Shown piece after piece: positions 50,770-62,300 of a stretch of 64,000 nucleotides of DNA. The notes below the pieces were generated by a model. That model did no database searches. It was not told the origin of the DNA and saw only the letters and a list, made by a program, of their open reading frames with translations. The first letter of the stretch is position 1. The number at the start of each line of letters is the position of its first letter. Position numbers and translations under genes: made by a program. This DNA is from Eonycteris spelaea (taxonomy: Eukaryota; Chordata; Mammalia; Chiroptera; Pteropodidae), in assembly GCA_003508835.1 (NCBI GenBank), contig PUFA01000312.1, forward strand, positions 682,501-746,500, given 5' to 3'.

Positions 50770-51530
50770 GGCAGAGACCTGGAGAGAGGGAGAGTGGAGC
50801 GGGGGAGGAGGAGCCAGGAAGGCCCCAGCGAGAGAGCGGGAGGTGAGGTTGGAAGACGCAGAGGCTCCCCGAAGAGAAGGAGAGCCTGAGATGGATGCGG
50901 AGAGACGTATATCTCCGCAGGCTAGGGACCCGAGGGTAGGCCGCTGGGCGGGAGAGAGAGACACACATTGAGTGAGACAGATATGGAGAGAGATGGAGAG
51001 AAAGAGAGAGAGAGAGAGACCCAGAATGAGGGGAAGAGATACAAAATGAGAGAGCTACAGATGGAGGCAGAGAAAAGATACAGAGGTGCACAGAGAGACA
51101 AACATAGAGACACACACTTAGGGACAGAAGCAGAGAGAGACCCACCCGGCAGGTGGGAGATGGAAGAACAAGATGCCAGGTGGGGGCAGTGGGGGAGACA
51201 GAAATAGAAAAGAGATCCAAAAACAGAGAGACATAGAAACAGACACCTAGAGCTAGGGACAGACCTGGAGAGGAGAAACAGGCAGACCCGCGTGCATGTC
51301 TGTAAATGGAGATGCTCGTGCAGAGAAATAGATCTCGACAGGGAGGGCCAGATGGCAGACAGAGGAACCCAGGTAGAAGGAGAGAGACCCGGAAACAGAC
51401 CAACTGACCTAAAAGAAGAGACTATGCGGAGTCAGAAGGACAGAGGCATTCCAGGACCTAGAGGTGGAGGGAGACAGAGACACCCAGAGGGAGGCAGAAT
51501 CGGAGACAGGCAGAAAGCACAAGAAAGAAA
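50770..51530 (+). repeat. GA-rich purine tract
   Basis: GAGAGACAGAGA-type sequence over about 700 bases, interrupted near 50900-50960. Confidence 0.8.
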
Positions 51531-51536
51531 GTATGT

Positions 51537-51847
51537 TTTAATTATCCATTGCCACATACTAACCCTAACATGTAGTGGCTTAACGCAACAAATGTATTGT
51601 CCCGCAGTTTCTGAGGGGCAGGAATTTTGGAACAGTCTGGCTGGGAGGTTCTGGTTCAGAGTCCCTCAGGCTCTGGGCAAAGGCTGCACTCATCTGAAGG
51701 AATGACCGGGGCTTGCAAGACCCACTTCCAAGCTTCCCTACGGGGTGGTGGGCAGGAGGCCTCAGCTCCTTGCTACAGGGGCCTCTCTATAGGACACTTG
51801 AGTGTTCTCACCACATGGCCACCGGCTTCTCCCACAGTGAGCAATTG

Positions 51848-51905
<58 letters not shown>

Positions 51906-52082
51906 AAGAGAAAGAGGTGTCTTACATGACCTCATCTCCAAAGTGACACATCATCACTTCTGTATTCTTTTCATTGGAAGCGAGTCACTAAGTCCAGCCC
52001 ACACTCAAAGTGAGAGATTAGGCTCTTCTCTTGCAGGGAAGAGTATTACAGAATTTGTGGGCTCATTCTGAAACCATCACAG
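51537..52082. mobile_element. Ancient interspersed repeat, class uncertain, split by a GA microsatellite
   Basis: TTAATTATCCATTGCCACAT, TAGTGGCTTAACGCAACAAA and TCTGAGGGGCAGGAATTTTG are typical of a medium-reiteration mammalian repeat. (GA)n at 51850-51903 interrupts it. Confidence 0.5.
51850..51903 (+). repeat. (GA)n microsatellite
   Basis: Uninterrupted AG run of about 26 units. Confidence 0.95.
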
Positions 52083-52251
52083 TTTGGGGGAGGGAAGAGA
52101 CAGAGCAATGGAGAGAGACAGACCCTTCAATACCGGTGAGGCTTTGAGGTTGGTGAGACACATTCAGAAACAGAAAGGTGTAGGAGAGACCCTGGAAGAC
52201 AGGACACTATGGAGACAGGGAAAAGAGACAAGACAAAGGAAACTGCAGTAG

Positions 52252-52292
<41 letters not shown>
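52252..52292 (+). repeat. (GAT)n trinucleotide repeat
   Basis: About 13 GAT units, followed by GAC. Confidence 0.95.
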
Positions 52293-52293
<1 letters not shown>

Positions 52294-52309
52294 CGACATG
52301 ACAGTAATA

Positions 52310-52480
52310 ACGGCCAGCACATAAAGCATCTACTACCTGCCAGGCAAAGTTTTGAGCATAACTATGAACTAACTCACTCATGTAATCCTCACAGCTGCCC
52401 TGTGAAGCAGAAACTATTATTATCCCATTTTACAGATGAAGACACCAAGTCAGAGGGTATAAGCGATTTGCCCAGAGTTA
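52310..52480 (-). mobile_element. MIR/L2-class SINE remnant
   Basis: AACTCACTCATGTAATCCTC, ATTATCCCATTTTACAGATG, then GATTTGCCCAGAGTTAC. Confidence 0.6.
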
Positions 52481-52644
52481 CAGTTGAAAAGTGCAGATGC
52501 AGGAAAGAGAAGCAAAAGAAAGATGGACGGAGAAAATGTGGAGGCTTCATTTCAACCCTCAAAGCTGCTCCAAGAGGTGGGGGGCAGTGCTCAGAGAGAA
52601 CACTGAGGCTCGCAGAGGGGAGTGACTCGCCCGAGATGCAGTGG

Positions 52645-53072
52645 GTTGAATGGGTGCCCCCCCCACATACACGCCAAAAAAAGATGGACCTTATTTAGCA
52701 AAAGTGTTTTTGCCAGTGTCATTAAGCTAGTGATTCGAGATGAGCTCATCCTCTGTTATCGAGGTGGACCCTCGATTCAATGACAGGAGTCCTCATAAGA
52801 GAAAGACAGAAAGGAGAGTCAAGACAGTCAGGAGATGGCAATGGAGGATGGAGGCAGAGTTTGAGTGATGCAACCTTAAGGCACAGAGCGCCTGGAGCCA
52901 GGAGAAGCTAGAAGGGGCAGGAGGGCCCCAGGAGCCTTCTGGACAAGACGCACTGTGGCCCCGCCCACTTGATTTTGAACTTCTGGCATCCAGAACCGTA
53001 AGAGAATAAATGTCTGTTGTTTTAAGCCACGTAGTTTATGATAATTTTTTTTTTTATGGCAGCCAACCCCAG
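52645..53072 (+). mobile_element. ERVL-MaLR LTR
   Basis: Ends with the MaLR signature GTCTGTTGTTTTAAGCCACG and ATGGCAGCCAACCC. No internal viral genes. Confidence 0.7.
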
Positions 53073-54944
53073 AAGTGTGTGGAAATAAGAAAAACGTGGA
53101 ATTCGTCAAGGGCAGAGATGGTGAAGGAACCAGAGCTACATGGGGAGGGAAGGACAAGAGCAGGAAGGGCAGGCTCGACCTACAGTTCACCTCTCTTCCT
53201 TCAGGAAGCCCTCCCTGACGCCCCGGGCTGGGTCAGCACCTGCTGCAGACATTCCCAATGCCTGTGCTACCTCCTGTAGAGCACAGGTCTCACCAGAGGG
53301 GGACCGGGTGTCCCTGAGTGTCCTCCCTTAGGGGCCCAGGCCTGAACTCCCCAGCAACACTCCGCACAGGGCACACGGGGGTCCTCAAGAGATAAACTGG
53401 GCATGAAGATGCTCCTGATGTCTCTCCCTAGAGATTCCGCCCCCCTCCCAACTGCCTGGGAGACACTTGAATTTTCTGCAAGGCCTAGGGAGGATCACAC
53501 CCCCTCCAGGAAGTCTGCCTTGATCTTCCAGGCTGGGCCCCATGCTGTCTTCCTTCTCACACAGTGCACCAGATGTGACTGGACCTAGGTGGCTCCCCTA
53601 CCCAACCCTCCCAGATTGGGACCCCTCGGGGGTAAGTCCTGGCTCTGGCTCAGGTCTCGGTCCCGGCATTTCCCAGGAAGACCTCAGGACAACACGTTGA
53701 GCGAATGAATGAGTGAGTGACTGACGTAAAATATAGGGACCATCGCACTCAGAAATGGATTAAAACAATTATATTTTTTTGCACGAGGCTTAAGAGGAAG
53801 GCTTCCTGGTGTAGGTGATATTTTCCTGACTCTCTTTCTGTCTCCATGCCTCTAGCCTCGGCTCAGACCTCATCTTTTCCACCAGTGTCCTCTCCTCAGA
53901 GTTATAGTTAGGAAGTGGCCGAGCAGGGGAGTGGCACAGGGCCCGGCCTGGGAGTTCAGGGAAGACTTCCTGGAGGAGGTGAGGCTCTCGCTGCCCTCAG
54001 TCTCCTTCTCCCTCCAGTCCACCCTCCACAGACTCCAGGGGGCCTATCTCAAAGCTCTTAGCACCCTTGGACAAAGTCCCCACCCCTCAGCCTTTCTTGT
54101 CATGGCCAAATCTTCCAGCTGTCCTTCAAGACCTACCTCAGACGTCACCTCCTCTGAGAGAAGTTGCCCGACTCTGACCTCTAGCCTGGGTTCAAGACCT
54201 TCTCTGGATTCTCTCCGTGAATTGAGCCACCTCAATGATTGTCCACAGAGGGCTGACTCTGCCCCTCCCCTGCTCCGAGACCTCCCATGCTGCTCCAGTG
54301 GGAAACATACCCCAGCCCTCAGCCTGGTCTGAGAGGGCCCCGTGCCCTGGCCACCACCAACCTCCAGCCTCGCCTCTGCTCTCCCACCACACCAGACCCT
54401 CTGGCCTCTGGACCTTTACACAAACGGTGGCCTCTAACTGGGGTTCCCTTTCCCGGTTCTCTGCTGGACACGTTCCTACTCGGATTCAGATACAGTTCAG
54501 GAGTTTGCTCTCTCGGGAAGCGTCAGCAGTGCTGAGGTGGGCAGGGGCCTCTTCTGAGCTCGGAAGCCACCTGTGCTGCCTCCGGAACAGCACACAGACT
54601 GGGCTCGTGCCCGGCGGCGGCAGGAATGGTGGGGCCGGAAGTGGCTCCCAGATGTGGATTTCACGCTTATTCGTCACGGGCGCTGGGAACAAAGTTTGGG
54701 TCATGAGGAACATATGGGACTTGCCCACTCCTCGCTTTCATCTCTCACCTCCCTGGCCCCCTGTGGGAGGCAGTGGGGATGGGACTCTCCAGGCTCGGGT
54801 GGTTCCCACAGCCCCTCTTGGCCTCTTCACCCCTCTTTCTCTCTTCTCAACTCCCACTCCCTCCGGGAGCCCAGCCAAGTCTCTTGATCTGTGTTCTAGC
54901 CTCTTCTGGGGAAGGTAGGGTCACTGGGCATTTAAAGAAAGGAC

Positions 54945-55110
54945 AAACTCTGTGCCTGGCACTGTTCTAAACCCGTGACATACACACATTAACTCATTTA
55001 ATCTTGACAATATATGCCCTGTGGGCTCCTTCCTGTTATTGCCATCATCATCCACATTTTACAGGTGAAAAATATCGAAGGACAAGGAGGGATTTGAACC
55101 CAGGTGGTCT
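54945..55110 (-). mobile_element. MIR SINE
   Basis: TAACTCATTTAATCTTGACA, CATTTTACAGGTGAAAAA, GGATTTGAACCCAGGTGGTC. Confidence 0.65.
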
Positions 55111-55197
55111 GGCTCCAGAGTCTCTGTTCTTCACAAAGATGGTGTCCGGAGGCGAGCCATCCGGGAGGACTTCCCACAGTGGTGCAAATGTTCTGCT

Positions 55198-55325
55198 TTG
55201 TCCAATAAGCTAGTCGCCGGCCACTTGAAATGTGGCTAAGGGGACTGAGAAACTGAATGTGAAATTTTATTTGATTTTAATTAATTTAAATTTAAATGTG
55301 GCTACTGTATTGGACAGCTCGGCTC
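55198..55325. mobile_element. DNA-transposon (MER-type) relic
   Basis: CCACTTGAAATGTGGCTAAG and GGCTACTGTATTGGACAGCT match a common old mammalian DNA transposon end. Confidence 0.55.
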
Positions 55326-55774
55326 TAGAGAACTAACTCCGAATGCCAGCTACTTGCTGTGTGATGGTTGCTTAGATTCCTCACTTCTCTGAGCTGGTTT
55401 CTTCATTGAAGAGGTGGTTAAGAATTCTGGGTTGGAATCACTGCCCTCATCGTAAGGTGTAACCCCACAGGAACCTCGATTTCTTTATCTGTATATGTGA
55501 ATAGCAATAGGAACCACGTATTTAGTCAACAAATATTTGTCGAGTATTATATTCCAGGGGCTACAATAATAGCATGCAACAAAACAAACACAAATCCAAG
55601 GTCAGAGCAGCAGGAGGTGGGTGAATGCCATGGCCACACATCAACTTCTTCCAACTTTAGCCTCTATTTCCCGGAAATGACAAAAAGCTGCTCTGCCTAA
55701 CACCTGGCGCTGTCGTAGCATATTCTGGGTTCTGACTGGCTGAGGGTCTGACATAAAGCCAGGTAAGCTAGTTT

Positions 55775-56150
55775 TCCAAATATCATTTCTCTTCCTTTTC
55801 CTTGTAGTAAAACATCCTATTTAGCTGGGTCCAAGATAGCCCAGAATTAAAGTCTGTATTCCCATCATCTCTTGCAGCTAAATGTGGTCATGTGACTAAC
55901 TTCTTGCCAATGAAAACAAAGGGATTGTGCAGCAGCTTTTGGAAAACCTCCTTAGGTCACCTGCATGGACCTTTTGGCCTTTTTTCTTTGCCTTCCTTCA
56001 TCCTGCTGCATGGCTTGAGCACTAGCTGCCATGTTGGACCACGACTACAAGGACCAGTCTGAAGATGCTGGAGAAGAAAGATAGAAGGTTCCTGGTGGCT
56101 TGACTACCTCTAGACCTCTTTTATGCAAGAGATAAATACATTTCTATTTT
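55775..56150 (+). mobile_element. MLT1-like MaLR LTR
   Basis: CATCTCTTGCAGCTAAATGT, CATGTGACTAACTTCTTGCC, GAGATAAATACATTTCTATT. Confidence 0.5.
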
Positions 56151-56260
56151 CTTGTTTGGGGGTTTACTCTGACTCCTAATAATACAGATGCTTGAGAAAT
56201 CAGTTCAGGGTCAGTTGGGCTGAAAGACCATTCATTGATCAGTTTTTCAATAGTATTTAC

Positions 56261-56264
<4 letters not shown>

Positions 56265-56292
<28 letters not shown>
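56265..56292 (+). repeat. (AT)n microsatellite
   Basis: About 13 AT units. Confidence 0.95.
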
Positions 56293-56295
<3 letters not shown>

Positions 56296-56584
56296 GAATC
56301 TTTCTATATAGAGAGATTAGAGCCACCAACAAAACAAAACCCCTCCCACGGAGCTCACGTTCTGGTGGAAGAGACAGAGAAATGGCAAACAAAAAGACAG
56401 ATATTTGATATCCCAAGTGGCGATAAGTGCTAAAAAGAAAAATAAAGCAGGACAAAGGAATGAGAATGATCGGAAGGAGCTGCTATTTAGTTAAAGGGTG
56501 GTCAGGGTAAGTCTTTCTGAGGCTGTGAAATTTGAGCAGAGCCACGTGATGGAAAGTCTAGTGCTCACCCATATCCAGCTGTGG

Positions 56585-57105
56585 GAGGTGGAATAATGAT
56601 CCCCAAAGATGTTCACACACTAGCTCTTGGAACTGGTGAATGTGTTACCTGACATGGCAAAAGATACTTTGCAAAGGTGATTAAGATCAAGGATCTTAGC
56701 TGATGGGGAGATTATTCTGGATTATCTGGGTGGGTCCCTTATAATCATATGGGTCTTTAAAAGCAGACAATCTTTCCCAGCTGTGGTCAGAAAAAAAAAT
56801 GTGAGGACAAAGAAGAGCCAAGATAAATTTGAAGTGCGAAAGGGACTCCACATGCCATGGCTGGCTTTGAAGATGGAAAAAGGGGCCAAGAGCCAAGAAA
56901 TGCGGGTGGCCTTTAGAAGCTGGGAATGAAAAAGAAACATTCTCCCCTAGAGGTTCCAGAAGGAATACAGCCTTGTTGACACCTTGATTTTAGCCTAGAA
57001 AATCTGTGTTAGGCTTTTGACCTATAGAACTGAAAGATAATGAATTTGTTTTGCTTCAGCCGCTGACTGTAGTGATTTGTTATGGCAGCAATAGAAAACT
57101 AATAC
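56585..57105 (+). mobile_element. ERVL-MaLR LTR
   Basis: GGAATAATGATCCCCAAAGA, CAAAGGTGATTAAGATCAAG, ending TTATGGCAGCAATAGAAAAC. No internal viral genes. Confidence 0.75.
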
Positions 57106-57257
57106 ACTGGTTCTTCTCTCTTTCCAGGCACATAAGGGAATTATACTTCCCTACCTTCATGCAATTAAATGAAGCCATGTGAGCAGTGAGTGGAAGGGCT
57201 GGAGTCATCCTTGGGCTAAGGTATTTATTTCTTGTGTGGGATGGTTCAGTGCGCTCA

Positions 57258-57325
57258 TGAGCGCTCTCTCTCTTTCTTGCGCGCGCGCTCTCTCTCTCCT
57301 CTTTCTCTCTCTCTCTCTCTCCCTG
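57258..57325 (+). repeat. CT/GC simple repeat
   Basis: GCGCTCTCTCTCTTTCTTGC, GCGCGCGC, then a long CT run. Confidence 0.85.
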
Positions 57326-57529
57326 TCACAGTAATCAGAGATGCCATAGATTATAGTTGGTGCAATGACGAGATGGTAATTAATCTCAGCCTGGGTTCTT
57401 GAATTTCTATGTGGAAAACTGCCCCTCACTCACTTGCCTGGGACATCTACGTGAGCAAGAAATCAACTTTCATTATGTCAAGACAATAGAGCTAGCCTAA
57501 CCTGACTAATGGAGGAGTTAAATGAAGTA

Positions 57530-58000
57530 CGGGAACTAGCTTAGCATACGAGAAAGTATGTCCTAGGAAGAGAGAACAGCAAGTGCAAAGGCACTGGGGC
57601 AAAGTGTGCTTTGCTTTTAAAGGAACAAGAAAAGATCAGTGAGGCTGCAGAGATGTGAATGAGGGGGAGTGTAGAAGGTGCGGTCAGTTATGTGGTGGAA
57701 GTAGGCCACATAGGGCCTCTTAGGGCAGGGCGAGGACTCTGGGCTATTCGAGGGTTTTGAGCATAATAGTAGTGTGATCTGACTTGGGTTTTAAAGCCAT
57801 TATCCTGGCTTCTGTATGAAGCAGACTCTCAGGGGATAGAGAGGAGAGACTACTGTAATATTCCAGGTGAACAGTGTTGGGGGGGGAGCTTGGACCATTG
57901 TGGTAGCAGCAGAGATGATAAAAATGGTTGAATTATGAATATATTTAGTAGGTAGTTTGCACAGGATTTGCTGATGGACTGGACATTGAATCGGCTTTAA
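57530..58000. mobile_element. L3/CR1-like LINE remnant
   Basis: AGAGAACAGCAAGTGCAAAG, GGGTTTTGAGCATAATAG, TGTGATCTGACTTGGGTTTT. Confidence 0.45.
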
Positions 58001-59073
58001 GAAAGGATGAAAAGAACGAAGATAAGGAACATAGGGTTTTGTGGAACAGGGAACTCTTCTTAGAAACTTCCCGAGACTCCTAATCCTAACTCTTGTTTCA
58101 AAGATGCGCCCACCTTGAATCCAGAGGCAAGCTTCTCCAGGTACAGCGTATTATTGGTAGCTTGGGGGTCAGTCACCTCCTGGAGGGTATTTTCTGCCTT
58201 TTCAGTCTCGTCAGGAGCTTACCCAGAGCATTTATTTGCCGAGGGCCCCTTTTCTCTTCCTGGTATCCTATGATGTCATGGCTCATCCTGACTCCCTACT
58301 GGCTGAGAGGCCCACTTTTCTCTCAAGGAAGGAACAGCGTTGCTCCCTAGGCTCAAATAAACCTTAAGTCATATCCCTTCCTCTGAGGCTCCCTCACAGT
58401 ACCCCCTCAGTGACTCTACTGAAAAGGTCACTCAAATTTGAACTTGTGTTGTTGATTGTGAGAGCAGGGGGCAGAGGTCGGGGTGGCAAGGACGGTCCTA
58501 GGCCATGAAAACCGTCCATGCCATAGTGGTCACTGTTTCCAGCCTTTCAAGCCCACCCCTCTGGCTTGCAGGTCCCCAGATGCTGGGTAGGACAGAATCC
58601 TCTTTAGCACCGAGTGACGTCATACAACTCTGTGACTGCGATTGGCTACTCTCTCAGGAAAGAGTTTAGGCTATGCTTCAAGACTATGTGAACCCTGTTC
58701 AGAACCTTGTCAGCTATTTATTCAAAGTCCCTATTTATTCCCTCCTCAGAGACCATCCTGAGGCCCTTCAGGAACTGAAAGTTTCTAAATCTGGAACTTT
58801 CTAGAAATCTGGTGCTGCTATCCCGAAAAGGCATATTTCCCGCCTTCTCCGGCCACTGTCCCCGCCCGCGCTTTTGGCCAATCATCAGGCAACACCGTCT
58901 AACCGGCGCTTAGTGACGTCCTATCAGCGCTGTCACTGGTTTGGCCGTTTTGTCAGGGAGCAGTAGCCATACGCGAGCTTCACAGACTTCCCCAAGGCCT
59001 TTGTCGTTGGCACTTCAGGGACCCAACCGGCACAGATCACAGTCTGTAGCCAAAATTCCTCAAGATTTAAGAC

Positions 59074-59079
59074 TTTATT
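59074..59079 (-). terminator. NTN5 polyadenylation signal (AATAAA on minus strand)
   Basis: TTTATT on the plus strand reads AATAAA on the minus strand, 290 bases past the NTN5 stop at 59364. Confidence 0.65.
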
Positions 59080-59190
59080 GAGGGGACTCGCTGCATCAGT
59101 CTCGGGCCAAACGTTCTGCTCGCAGTTTGCCACCGCCAGTTAAATGGCTCTCGTGCCCGGCACGTGCCAGTGACGTCTGAGGCCCGGCGC

Positions 59191-59274
59191 CGTCTGATTG
59201 GCTCGCCCGGGGACGCGCTGTCTGATTGGCTCGCCCGGGGACGCGCCGTCTGATTGGCTCACCCGGGTCACGCC
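59191..59274 (+). repeat. Three tandem copies of a 28-bp unit carrying an inverted CCAAT box
   Basis: The unit starts GTCTGATTGGCTCGCCCGGG and repeats at 59192, 59220 and 59248 with few changes. It lies in the NTN5 3'UTR. Confidence 0.9.
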
Positions 59275-59363
59275 CTTGACAATGACGCACACGCCTCCCC
59301 TTAAGGTCTCTTCCCAGCGCCTGGGCTGGCGTGCGAGGCCGCCCTCGGCTTCCGCGCCAGCGC

Positions 59364-62300
59364 TCAGGCCTGGGGCTCGGGATCCCGCGTCGGAGCCCGC
59401 AGGCCGTCACAGCCCCCGGCGCGCTCCTCTCGCTGCAGCCGCCGCAGCGGCCGTGCCCAGTGCGGCCTCCAGGGCAGCGCGAGGCCATGGCGATCGAGGA
59501 CGAGGCGCACGGGGTCGGAGTTGCCGGCCGCGCGGCCCAGCAGCAGGTAGTCCGTGCCGGGGTGCAGGCGCAGGCAGCCGCAGGCCAAGTCGGCACCGGG
59601 CACCCAGGCCTCCCAGCCACCGCGGCCCACGAGCTGCGCTTGCTGCTTGTACACAGCCTGCACGCGCAAGGCCAGCCGCCACCACGCCGGGCCCACCACC
59701 TCAGACACCAGCACCTGCGCGCGGAGAACTGCGGGAAGGGGAGATGTCAGGCGTGGGTGGCAGGGAGCCTCCAGGGTCCCTTGGGTCAGTCCCGATGGAA
59801 AGGACCCCACGACCCGAGGGTGGGCTTCCGGCATCACTGCAGGAAGTGTGAGTTTTTGTGGGAATGGGGCTGAGACTCATATCTGAGGTAGGCAAGCCAA
59901 GCAAAGGCCAGTTCCATTCAACCAGCTCCCCTTTCCTTTCTCCTTCCACCCCCACGAGGGCCGCACTTGCCTCACACATGTCAGGCGGAAGGTGGCAAGA
60001 CCGAGAATACAAGGGGAAAGGAGACAGGAGGATAGGAGACACCGGGCCTCCACTGCCCCCTCCCCCATTTGTCTTCTGCCCCGATAAGATCAAGAAGGGC
60101 CCTAGGAGTCTAACACCCTTCCCATTTAAGAGAAAACACGAAGGCCAGCAAAGGGGTGGCATGGGGGCAATCGCCAGAGCACCTGTGCAGCCACGGGTAC
60201 TTTTTCTCCCCAGCACTCACCGTAATCCTGCTGGCAGTACCTCTGAAGGTTCATGTGCACCCTGGTGCCCGAGACGTTGCAGTAGTTGTGACACTCAGGG
60301 TCTGGGAAGGGTCAGGCTGTCTGCAGCGGGCTCCTGAGGCCTGGGCCACAGCGTCCTGCCCCTGCCCATCCTGATGAACAGCTGGGGTGCCCGAGTCCTG
60401 GGACTGGACCACCCCTGTGTCCCCACCGGGGTGGACAGTCAGCCCACCCCCAGTCCCTCTTGCTGCCTGGGATCTCCCACCAGCCTGTCTTACCGGAGCT
60501 GTAAGCACTAGGGGTCGTAGCAAGGGTGGTGGTTGCCTCTGGGATTCCTATGCGAAACCAAAGAAGAAATTTGACCTTGTTCCCTGCCCCTGGCCCCTAG
60601 GAATCCAGACATCCATCTCTCCCCTTGAGGCCCAAGAGGGGAAGCACCTTTGCCTTCTCCCCCAGGGTCATTTCCCTCCCTCCCTCCCTAGCCTCTTTTT
60701 TTTTTCTCATACCCAGGAATCCGGACACCCCCCCCCAGCCTCCTTCTTCCTCAAACCCAGAAGTCCAGGCTTCCAGCCTCTTTCTCCTCGAGACTGAGGA
60801 GACTGGAATTTCAGTTCCCGCTTCTCCAGAGACCCAGAGTCCAGCCTCCAGCCTCCAGCCTCCAGCTCCCAACCCCCAGGGACCCAGCCCTCGCCACACT
60901 TGTCCACTGGAGACCTGGGATATCTCCTTCCCACCCCACTCAGGACTCGTGGCCCCGGAGGACTCACGCTGACAGGGCATCCGGGGGAGCGGCTCTGCTG
61001 GAAGCCAGGACCGCAGTGGTTGCACGTCAGGCCAGTGACGCCTAACTTGCAGGAGCACTGCCCACTGGTCTGGTTACAGGTGCCACCTGTCGCCCCAATA
61101 GGGTGGCACTGGCAGGCTACATGAAGAGAGGATCTGGGATGTGGGTGTCTGGGCTTTAGATGCTCCCTCCCAAATCCCCAGCCCCTCCCCCCTCAGACCC
61201 AGGAGTCTGGTCCTGACCCCTCTCCCCTGAGACTGGGCTTCTGACTGCACTCACCCCTGCAGGCCTTGCGGCTGGTGATAGGCTGGTTAGGGTCCCTCCA
61301 GAACCCTGGCTGGCAGTAGTGGCAGTGCCGCCCAGCCGTGTGGTGGCGGCACCGCTCGCAAACTCCCCACTCCGGCCGCCTGACAGCCTGAACAGCTCGG
61401 AGTTGAACCTGCAGCGGCGGGCGTGCTGGTTGCAGGAGCAGGCTAGGAGTGAGACGGAGCCAGGGAGCATCAGAGCAGACTTTCTGGTCCTGGTCCCCAG
61501 CTCTCCACCCTTGCCTTTGGGAAACAGAGTGTGAGTACAGTGTAAGAGAGACTGCCTGGGGTCCCTTGTTCAGCCTGGGTTGCAGAACCTCTTCCGTTCT
61601 TATCTGTAAAATGAGGGCAGTGGACCGGAGCTGGGTGACCCTGAGGGCCTGATGAGCCTCCTGATTGTGTGGAACCAGGCGGGGTGGTGGCTTCAGGCCG
61701 GGCCATGGTGTCAGACCCCGAGCGTTCACGTCCCACTGTTCCTTAGCTTAGGTTCCTTTGCTGTAAAATTATACTTGTTACTATGTCTACTTCATGAGGT
61801 TTAAATGAAACCCTCTCTCCCTTTTTTTTTTAAAGCCTGCAGCACTGGGTCTTCCTAGGTGGTCTCCCATCCTAACCAGGCCCGACCCTGCTTAGCTTCC
61901 AAGGTCAGACGGATCGGACCCGTTCAAGGAGGCATTTAAACGAAACCTAATGGTACCTGCCCTTTCAGAGCTTCCGGTGCCAGATGCCGTGCCCTGAGGG
62001 CCTGGGTGTTGCAGCTCTGTGAGGCTGGTGCTGTCATCGCCTCTGTTTTACACATGTGAAAATAGGCACAGAGAGGTGAAGTCGCCTGCCCAAAGTAAGC
62101 ACCTAAGGGGTGGTCAGAGGCAGGACTGGAACCTGGGCCGCAGAGGTCCAAAGTCGGGCTCTAAGCCACCACGCTGCGGCGCTTCTCCCAGCTCGCAGGA
62201 TGCCGGGAGGGTTATGTGTGCATTTTCCTGGGAGCACCGGTCAGCTTTTCTAAGGCAGTGGCTCTGAAACCTTACTGATCAGAATTACTGGGGAAACACT

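Larger units (their letters stand above)
49727..59073. other. CA11-NTN5 intergenic region, no gene recognised
   Basis: About 9 kb with no recognisable exon on either strand. It holds pyrimidine and purine tracts (50100-50300; 50770-51500), several microsatellites, MaLR LTRs, hAT and LINE relics, and the CRE/CCAAT cluster at its right end. A fucosyltransferase (SEC1/FUT-type) reading frame, which sits near here in some mammals, was not found. Confidence 0.6.
58610..59275. promoter_or_regulatory. Cluster of CRE and CCAAT boxes at the NTN5 3' end
   Basis: A full CRE TGACGTCA at 58615-58622 with ATTGG at 58641; CCAAT at 58878 with TGACGTC at 58914; E-box CACGTG at 59161 and TGACGTC at 59171, followed by three ATTGG boxes at 59197, 59225 and 59253. 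The block is GC-rich and promoter-like, but the only known gene nearby (NTN5) ends here. A plus-strand transcript start antisense to NTN5 is possible. Confidence 0.5.

Noticed and set aside
50705..51403. 232-codon minus-strand ORF rich in Ser/Leu/Cys
   Set aside because: It lies over the GA-rich tract. The product is a translation of CT repeats.
49727..59073. Search for SEC1/FUT-type fucosyltransferase exons between CA11 and NTN5
   Set aside because: No reading frame with fucosyltransferase-like sequence was recognised on either strand in this interval.
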